A model generated the notes under the pieces. It saw nothing but the letters and a program-made list of their open reading frames with translations. It made no database searches and was not told where the DNA came from. A program made the translations under genes and the position numbers. Positions 58,555 to 64,000 of a DNA stretch of 64,000 nt are shown piece by piece. Source of the DNA: Mageeibacillus sp. UBA6976 (GTDB taxonomy: Bacteria > Bacillota > Clostridia > Saccharofermentanales > Saccharofermentanaceae); the NCBI GenBank assembly GCA_002450155.1, contig DJYO01000026.1:8717-72716 (forward strand). The letters run 5' to 3'. Within the stretch, counting starts at the first letter, position 1. Every line of letters starts with the position of its first letter.

Positions 58555-59109
58555 ATGGCACGCATCAACATCACACCCTTAGAAGAACTTACAGGTAAAG
58601 AGAAGGAAGCATACGAGGATCTTAAGGCCAAGGGCAAGCTTACGAACATGAAGGGCTATATGCTCCAGGATATCGGAGTCTTCGAAGCATTCATGGGTTG
58701 GTATCCTGCTTGGGAGAGCCTTGTAAAGACAGTAGGGCAGAAGGACGCGGTTATCCTTGCTCACGCAGTATCCACAACAAATTCATGCCTTCTGTGCTCT
58801 TTGTTCTTCATATCTGATCTTAAGGCTTTAGGACTTGATCCCGCATCTTTGGAGCTGGATGAGAAGGAGGAGCTCCTGGTAGCTTTAGGCCAGCAGATCG
58901 TTAAGGATCCCACAAAGGTAACAGACGAGCAGATAGATGCTCTCAGGAAATACTATACGGACAAAGAGATCATAATCATCGTCGGCTTTGCAGCACAGAT
59001 GATGGCAACCAATAACTTTAATTCCGTATTAAGAGTAGAAGTAGACGACAGACTTCTCCCCATCAAGGACGAGTTTAAGCCGGCAACATGGAGAGAGAAC
59101 ATTAAATGA
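58555..59109 (+). CDS. Carboxymuconolactone decarboxylase/AhpD-like protein
   Basis: 184 residues, all-helical, of the CMD/AhpD superfamily. SCLLCSLFF carries the CxxC pair that in AhpD-type members does redox chemistry, with the following FISDLKALGLDP helix. It may reduce a peroxide or thiol partner; the substrate is unknown. It follows metQ and overlaps the Fe-ADH gene by four bases (ATGA). RBS AAAGGAGA. Confidence 0.85.
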   Translation: MARINITPLEELTGKEKEAYEDLKAKGKLTNMKGYMLQDIGVFEAFMGWYPAWESLVKTVGQKDAVILAHAVSTTNSCLLCSLFFISDLKALGLDPASLELDEKEELLVALGQQIVKDPTKVTDEQIDALRKYYTDKEIIIIVGFAAQMMATNNFNSVLRVEVDDRLLPIKDEFKPATWRENIK

Positions 59110-60263
59110 TAGGCTTTGAATACTATAATCCCGCAAGGATAGTTTTCGGAGAGGGCTCCATAAGTAAACTTAGAGGCCTCATCGAGTCCAGCGGCGCAAG
59201 ATCTTTGCTTCTTGTCTACAGCGGTGAGTTTATAAGAGATCTCGGTATCTTTGCGGCAGCAGAGCAGGCCTGCGAGGATCTGGGAATCAGATTCTCCTAC
59301 AATGGAGAAGTTGTCCCAAATCCTTCAGTTGATCTCGTAAGAAAGCTTGCTGATGAAGGAAGGGAGAACGGGGTTGATTTTATACTTGCGGCAGGCGGCG
59401 GCAGTGCCATAGATACGGCAAAGGCAATAGCCTTGGCGATCCCTTACGAAGGCGATGTCTGGGATTTCTTCTACGAAGGCAAGACCCCCCGTAAAGTCCT
59501 TAAGGTAGGCGTTATCACGACACTTCCTGCCAGCGGATCAGAGACTTCAAATGCAGCGATCATATCCAACGGCAAATGGAAGCTTGGATTTGAAGATGAC
59601 AGGATCATACCTCAGTTTGCGATCATGGATCCTGCATATACCTTAGGTCTTCCTGCGTATCAGACATCCTGCGGCGCAGCAGACATCCTATCTCATCTTC
59701 TGGAGAGATATTTCTCTCCCGTAGACCATACGGATGTTACAGACTACCTGATAGAAGGTGCAGTAAGAGCCCATATGATAAACAGCCTGAGACTTATGGA
59801 CGATCCCAGGGACATAAATGCCAGGGCAGAAGTACAGCAGATGGCCAGCATCGCCCACAATAATCTCCTTGATACAGGCAGGATCGGCGATTGGGGTTCT
59901 CACAGGATCGAGCACGAGCTTTCTGCAGAATACGGCCTTACACACGGTGAGGGTATGGCTGTCGTAATCACCGCATGGGTGAGATACGCAGCAGGAGTTA
60001 AGCCGGATAAGCCTGCACAGCTGGCATTAAGGGTTTTCGGCGGCGATGATGCCAAGACCCCCAAAGAGCTTGCACTCTATCTTGCAGACAAACTAGAAGA
60101 ATTCTTTAGAAAGCTCGGGCTTAAGACAAGGCTTAATGAGCTTGGCATAGGCGAAGAGCATTTTGAGGAGATGGCTTTAAGAGCAACAAGGAAAGGTAAC
60201 GTAGGTCATTACATCGAACTTGATAAAGAAAGGTTCACGGATGTACTGAGGCTTGCATTATAA
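59106..60263 (+). CDS. Iron-containing alcohol dehydrogenase
   Basis: 385 residues, NAD(P)H-dependent, BDH/YqhD-like group. GGGSAIDTAKAIAL is the nucleotide loop; TLPASGSETSNAAIISN the conserved second motif. Metal ligands are suggested by the Asp in SCGAADILSHLLERYF and the His residues in GSHRIEHELSAEYGLTHGEGMA. It reduces an aldehyde or ketone, perhaps a product of Met or Cys breakdown (inference from context). Overlaps the preceding gene. Confidence 0.93.
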   Translation: MIGFEYYNPARIVFGEGSISKLRGLIESSGARSLLLVYSGEFIRDLGIFAAAEQACEDLGIRFSYNGEVVPNPSVDLVRKLADEGRENGVDFILAAGGGSAIDTAKAIALAIPYEGDVWDFFYEGKTPRKVLKVGVITTLPASGSETSNAAIISNGKWKLGFEDDRIIPQFAIMDPAYTLGLPAYQTSCGAADILSHLLERYFSPVDHTDVTDYLIEGAVRAHMINSLRLMDDPRDINARAEVQQMASIAHNNLLDTGRIGDWGSHRIEHELSAEYGLTHGEGMAVVITAWVRYAAGVKPDKPAQLALRVFGGDDAKTPKELALYLADKLEEFFRKLGLKTRLNELGIGEEHFEEMALRATRKGNVGHYIELDKERFTDVLRLAL

Positions 60264-60273
60264 GGCGGTCATT

Positions 60274-61428
60274 ATGAGTAACTATAAGAATATTGAATCA
60301 GCAGTGATCCACGGAGGGATCTCCAAGGACCCTTATACCGGCGCAGTTAATGTGCCTATCTATCAGACATCTACCTATGAGCAGATAGAGCTTGGCAAGA
60401 ATACAGGTTATGAGTATTCCAGAACGGGTAATCCCACAAGGGAAGCCCTGGAGAAGCTTATAGCAGAACTGGAAGGCGGCAAGGCGGGTTTTGCATTCGG
60501 ATCGGGAATGGCTGCCATAACTGCAGTATTAAGCCTCTTTGATTCCGGGGACAGGGTGATCATCTCCAAGAATGTATATGGAGGTACCTTCAGAGTATTG
60601 GACAAAGTCTTCAGTCACTTCGGTATAGGCTATCTTATCGAGGATACGACTGATACCCAAGCTCTGGAGTCCAAGATCACTCCCGATGTAAAGGCTATCC
60701 TTGTGGAAAGCCCGGCAAACCCTCTTTTGAGCATAACGGATCTTAAGGCGGTAGCTGATCTTGCGAGAGCAAAAGGGATCTTATCCATAGTCGATAACAC
60801 CTTCATGACCCCCTATCTTCAGCGACCGCTGGATTTCGGTATCAATATCGTAGTACATTCCGCCACCAAGTATCTCGGAGGACACAGCGACGTTGTATCA
60901 GGTCTTGTGGTAGTGGATTCTGATGAGCTGGCACAAAGGCTTGCTTTCATCCAGAATTCCACGGGCGGAGTACTGGGTCCATTCGATTCATTCCTGCTCA
61001 TAAGAGGCATCAAGACTCTTGCAGTCCGTATGGACAGACATGTATCCAATGCCGAGAAGATAGCAGAGTACTTAAGCTCTCATGAAGCTATTTCCAGGAT
61101 CTACTATCCGGGGCTTGTTGGCAGTGAAGGTTACGAGATCCAGAAGCGTCAGGCCAAAAACGGCGGTGCAATGATATCCTTCGAGCTAAGGCAAGGGTAT
61201 TCCCACAAGAAATTCATAGATTCTCTTAAGCTGGTATCCCTGGCAGAGAGCCTGGGCGGCGTGGAGTCTCTTGTTTGTCACCCTGCTTCGATGACCCACG
61301 CTTCGATCCCTTACGAGATAAGACAGAAAGTAGGCATAACAGACGGCCTCATCAGATTATCTGTAGGTATCGAGAACGCAGATGATCTGATAGATGACAT
61401 CGAGCAGGCACTTGCAAACAGCAAATAA
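60274..61428 (+). CDS. mccB: Cystathionine gamma-lyase/gamma-synthase family PLP enzyme
   Basis: 384 residues, Cys/Met-metabolism PLP family. VPIYQTSTYEQ, GYEYSRTGNPTREALEKLIAELEGG, FGSGMAAITAVLSLF, DNTFMTPYLQRPLDFG and HSATKYLGGHSDVVSGL (PLP Lys) are typical. Next to a cystathionine beta-synthase/cysteine synthase homologue it most likely cleaves cystathionine to Cys (MccB role), but gamma-synthase or Met gamma-lyase activity cannot be excluded. The start at 60274 has AAGGCGG upstream; the frame from TTG 60253 overlaps the ADH gene. Confidence 0.85.
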   Translation: MSNYKNIESAVIHGGISKDPYTGAVNVPIYQTSTYEQIELGKNTGYEYSRTGNPTREALEKLIAELEGGKAGFAFGSGMAAITAVLSLFDSGDRVIISKNVYGGTFRVLDKVFSHFGIGYLIEDTTDTQALESKITPDVKAILVESPANPLLSITDLKAVADLARAKGILSIVDNTFMTPYLQRPLDFGINIVVHSATKYLGGHSDVVSGLVVVDSDELAQRLAFIQNSTGGVLGPFDSFLLIRGIKTLAVRMDRHVSNAEKIAEYLSSHEAISRIYYPGLVGSEGYEIQKRQAKNGGAMISFELRQGYSHKKFIDSLKLVSLAESLGGVESLVCHPASMTHASIPYEIRQKVGITDGLIRLSVGIENADDLIDDIEQALANSK

Positions 61429-61442
61429 CAGGAGAGCAGATT

Positions 61443-62354
61443 ATGTCGCTTTATCATTCGATGCAGGAGCTTATCGGCAATACTCCTCTTGTGGAGCTTA
61501 CAAACAGCGGTTTCCCCGAGGGAGTAAATGTATATGCCAAACTGGAGCTCTTTAACCCTTCAGGCAGTGTTAAGGACCGTACAGGTAAGTACATGATAGA
61601 AGATGCCAGACAAAGAGGTGTTTTAGGTCCGGGAGGGACCATCGTCGAAGGCACAGCCGGCAACACGGGGTTAGCGATAGCTTTTAGCGCTTTGGGTCAG
61701 GGCTATAACATAAAGTTCGTAGTCCCCGATAAATTTTCAGATGAGAAGAAGACTCTCATGAAGGCGCTGGGAGCTGAGATCATAAGCTCTCCAAGGTCCG
61801 AAGGCATGCTGGGGGCAGAGAAAAGGGCGAGAGAACTTAAGGACAGCATAGACGGTGCGGTCACTCTGGATCAGTTCAAAAACCCTGCCAATCCCCGGGC
61901 TCACTATGAAACTACCGGCCCTGAGATCTACAAAGATCTTGATGGCAAGGTAGACTACCTTGTGGCAGGCGCAGGTTCCGGCGGAACATTTACCGGGGTT
62001 GTCAGATTCCTTAAGGAGCAAAACAGCAATATCAAGGGCATACTTGCTGACCCTATAGGTTCCACCATAGGGGGAGGGGAGCATGGCGACTATTCCATAG
62101 AAGGCATCGGCAATGACTTCATAGCCGAGACCATGGATATCACTCTTGTGGATGAAGCTATCAAGGTATCTGACAGCGAAGCTTTTGAAGGCAGCAGGTT
62201 TTTAGCAAGACATGAGGGGATCATCGCAGGATCTTCGTCCGGAGCAGCTTTTGCCGCAGTAAGAAAGCTTGTCTCAAGCGGCGCCAAGGGCAATATCGTC
62301 GTGATCTTCCCTGACAGGGGCGACAGGTATTTCAGCAAGGCTCTGTATCAGTAA
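61443..62354 (+). CDS. Cysteine synthase/cystathionine beta-synthase
   Basis: 303 residues, fold type II PLP enzyme. NPSGSVKDRTGKYMI has the PLP Lys, VEGTAGNTGLAIAF the substrate loop, and GAGSGGTFTG the phosphate cup. It makes Cys from O-acetylserine or cystathionine from Ser and homocysteine. Pairing with the gamma-lyase suggests the MccA-MccB reverse trans-sulfuration route from Met to Cys. It is the last gene of the group. Confidence 0.9.
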   Translation: MSLYHSMQELIGNTPLVELTNSGFPEGVNVYAKLELFNPSGSVKDRTGKYMIEDARQRGVLGPGGTIVEGTAGNTGLAIAFSALGQGYNIKFVVPDKFSDEKKTLMKALGAEIISSPRSEGMLGAEKRARELKDSIDGAVTLDQFKNPANPRAHYETTGPEIYKDLDGKVDYLVAGAGSGGTFTGVVRFLKEQNSNIKGILADPIGSTIGGGEHGDYSIEGIGNDFIAETMDITLVDEAIKVSDSEAFEGSRFLARHEGIIAGSSSGAAFAAVRKLVSSGAKGNIVVIFPDRGDRYFSKALYQ

Positions 62355-62387
62355 TATTTATCGTTAGTGCCATATATACCTTAGCAG

Positions 62388-62436
62388 TCCTCCTCTTGGC
62401 TGTGTTATATTTTATATAACAATCACAAGAGGAGGA
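62388..62436 (+). promoter_or_regulatory. RBS-sequestering inverted repeat before the DUF362 gene
   Basis: TCCTCCTCTTG (62388-62398) is the perfect complement of CAAGAGGAGGA (62426-62436), which contains the RBS of the next gene. Inside, GTTATAT (62404-62410) pairs with ATATAAC (62414-62420). The internal loop is five bases on each side. In RNA this would hide the Shine-Dalgarno sequence; in DNA it could be an operator. Confidence 0.7.
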
Positions 62437-62442
62437 TTTGCT

Positions 62443-63434
62443 ATGGCTAACACAGGTAACATATATATTCCTTACGAAGACCGTACCGGAGATGAGTCCG
62501 TTGTCTATTTTACGAGAGATCTGTCAGCTGCAGGACTTGAGCGTATCTATAAGAGGATAAGTCCTTCCATAAGCGGCAGGGTCGCTATAAAACTTCACAC
62601 TGGTGAGCCTCACGGACCTAACATCATCCCCAGGTCCTGGGTCAGAAACCTTATCGAAAAGGAGATCCCCGGAGCAGTCATAGCGGAGACAAATACCTAT
62701 TACGACGGCAGCAGATTTACTACCGAAGACCACAGGAAGACTCTTGAGGTGAACGGATGGACTTTTGCCCCTGTAGACATCATGGACGAGCACGGCACTA
62801 AGATGCTCCCAGTCAAGGGCGGCAAATGGTTTACTGAGATGAGCGTAGGGGAGTCTATGACATCCTACGATTCACTCCTGGCTCTTACTCACTTCAAAGG
62901 TCACGTCCAGGGCGGTTTTGGAGGTTCCAACAAGAATATAGGCATCGGCTGCGCAGACGGCAGGATCGGTAAGGCCATGATCCACACGACTCCGGGACAG
63001 GATGATCAGTGGGATATAGCAAAGGATGAGTTCATGGAGAGGATGACCGAGTCGACCAAGGCTACGGTGGATTTCTTTGCTCCCCATATCGCTTATATCA
63101 ATGTCATGCGCAACATGAGTGTGTCCTGTGACTGCGAAGGCGTCGGGGCAGAGCCGGTGGTAACCCCTAATGTGGGAATACTTGCCTCCACAGATATCCT
63201 TCGATAGATCAGGCCTCTATCGATATCGTTTATGCGATGAAGCCCGAAGAACGCCACGCTCTGGTGGAGCGGATCGAGAGCAGGTACGGCTTAAGACAGC
63301 TTTCCTATATAAAAGAGCTTGGTATGGGCAATGACAGATATACTCTCGTTGATATCGATGCGGAGGATAAGGTTATCACTGCAGCAGATGCCGCCAGGGG
63401 GCTTAAGCCGTTTGAAGACGACGGTGAGAGGTAA
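62443..63434 (+). pseudogene. DUF362-family protein gene, split by a frameshift
   Basis: The first frame (62443-63207, 254 residues) begins NIYIPYEDRTGDESVVYFTRD and has VAIKLHTGEPHGPNIIPRSWV, LLALTHFKGHVQGGFGGSNKNIGIGC and VSCDCEGVGAEPVVTPNVGILASTDIL, then stops. The next frame continues it without a gap (IDQASIDIVYAMKPEERHALVERI... to 63434). Loss of one base at about 63199-63204 restores the expected ILAIDQAS reading. DUF362 proteins are thought to be iron-sulfur-related, and the function is not firmly known. This is either a true mutation or a sequencing error. The RBS lies in the hairpin described separately. Confidence 0.8.
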
Positions 63435-63549
63435 ACAAAAATCGTTTCCCTTAAGATTCCGTGTAAAACTGCGTTTTTTTGCTTTTTATTTACAAGAATC
63501 AAATAAAACCTTATGGAAAAACTTCAATAAGTGGAGTAGAATTTTGACG

Positions 63550-63561
63550 GTGCAATTGCAC
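63550..63561 (+). promoter_or_regulatory. Palindrome in the gapA promoter region
   Basis: GTGCAATTGCAC is a perfect 12-bp palindrome just after TTGACG (63544-63549) and about 48 bases before gapA. It could be an operator between -35 and -10 boxes. The rest of 63435-63608 has no gene. Confidence 0.4.
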
Positions 63562-63608
63562 AAACAGTTAATTAAACCCTATATCAGGGTATTTAGGAGG
63601 AATTTTAT

Positions 63609-64000
63609 ATGGCAGTAAAAGTTGCGATTAACGGTTTCGGTCGTATCGGTCGTCTCGCTTTCAGACAGATGTTTGGTGCTGAGGGTTACGAAGTAGTTGC
63701 TATCAACGATCTTACAAAGCCTTCAATGCTCGCTCATCTCCTCAAGTATGACACAGCTCAGGGCGGATATGCTGGTGTAATCGGTGAGAATAAGCACACA
63801 GTTACATCTGATGACGAGGCTAACACAATCACTGTTGACGGCAAGACTCTCAAGATCTACAAGGAGTCTGATGCTAATAATTGCCCTTGGGGTGAGCTCG
63901 GTGTAGACGTAGTTCTCGAGTGCACAGGTTTCTACACATCCAAGGAGAAGAGCCAGGCACACATCAATGCCGGCGCTAAGAAGGTTGTTATCTCTGCTCC
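63609..64000 (+). CDS. gapA: Glyceraldehyde-3-phosphate dehydrogenase (N-terminal part)
   Basis: The first 130 residues, cut by the window edge. MAVKVAINGFGRIGRLAFRQMFG is the NAD-binding fold. YEVVAINDLTKPSMLAHLLKYDT, and GVDVVLECTGFYTSKEKSQAHI match bacterial GapA. RBS AGGAGG. The catalytic Cys lies past the window end. Confidence 0.97.
   Translation, partial: MAVKVAINGFGRIGRLAFRQMFGAEGYEVVAINDLTKPSMLAHLLKYDTAQGGYAGVIGENKHTVTSDDEANTITVDGKTLKIYKESDANNCPWGELGVDVVLECTGFYTSKEKSQAHINAGAKKVVISA

Overview
The window looks like a chromosomal segment of an anaerobic Clostridia bacterium (Bacillota), probably from a gut or rumen lineage near Lachnospiraceae or Oscillospiraceae. The evidence is the Gram-positive SRP and ribosome-maturation gene order (ylxM-ffh-rpsP-khpA-rimM-trmD-rplS-rbgA-rnhB), infC-rpmI-rplT behind an L20-type attenuator, a split final purine step (separate IMP cyclohydrolase and AICAR transformylase), TrpB2, ClpE, many lipoproteins with Gram-positive signal peptides, and strong AGGAGG ribosome-binding sites. 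The species cannot be named from this sequence alone. Most of the window is housekeeping DNA with small accessory pockets.

Layout. 1-3.8 kb: end of a membrane protein, a membrane-anchored PP2C phosphatase, a degenerate PP2C-like partner, and convergent queA-tgt. 3.9-11.5 kb: trpB2, then a CapA-like lipoprotein at the head of a purine operon (purE-purF-purN-IMP cyclohydrolase-AICAR transformylase-small membrane protein). Its PurF has lost the residues of the glutaminase site. 11.6-18.2 kb: tRNA-Thr, then a tight six-gene operon in which two orphan solute-binding lipoproteins bracket a GNAT-MGMT fusion, a flavin reductase, a Nudix hydrolase and a membrane diguanylate cyclase. 18.2-27.4 kb: the SRP, ribosome and translation cluster, interrupted by a His-rich TPM and zinc-ribbon protein. 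27.5-37.6 kb: a soluble LacI-fold GGDEF protein, a zinc-ribbon protein, citrate synthase, tRNA-Glu and uvrA-clpE. 37.6-39 kb: a small AT-rich island with a lipoprotein and an HNH-repeat gene remnant between two similar hairpins. 39-46.3 kb: a Thr-stalk surface protein, tRNA-Leu and tRNA-fMet, a large Cache-MFS membrane protein with a partner, and an orphan tyrosine recombinase. 46.4-54.8 kb: asd, a frameshifted IS30-type element, alaS, hinT and a large lipoprotein. 54.9-64 kb: trmB, a sulfur amino-acid operon (metNIQ, AhpD-like protein, Fe-ADH, cystathionine gamma-lyase, cysteine synthase), a broken DUF362 gene and the start of gapA.

The most interesting feature lies just before metN. A 38-codon open reading frame (55671-55787) with a strong ribosome-binding site encodes a Met/Cys-rich peptide (8 Met, 3 Cys, including MCMTMEAMCM). 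It is followed by a perfect intrinsic terminator and by a competing antiterminator pairing that I can trace base by base. This has the form of a classical ribosome-mediated transcription attenuator. It senses the very amino acids that the downstream operon imports (Met) and makes (Cys), in a group where S-box or T-box RNAs usually do this job.

Other noteworthy points are a series of genes whose ATG lies exactly six bases after a -10 box (leaderless mRNAs), an AUC start codon for infC, an RBS-sequestering inverted repeat before the DUF362 gene, and a PurF that may work only with ammonia.
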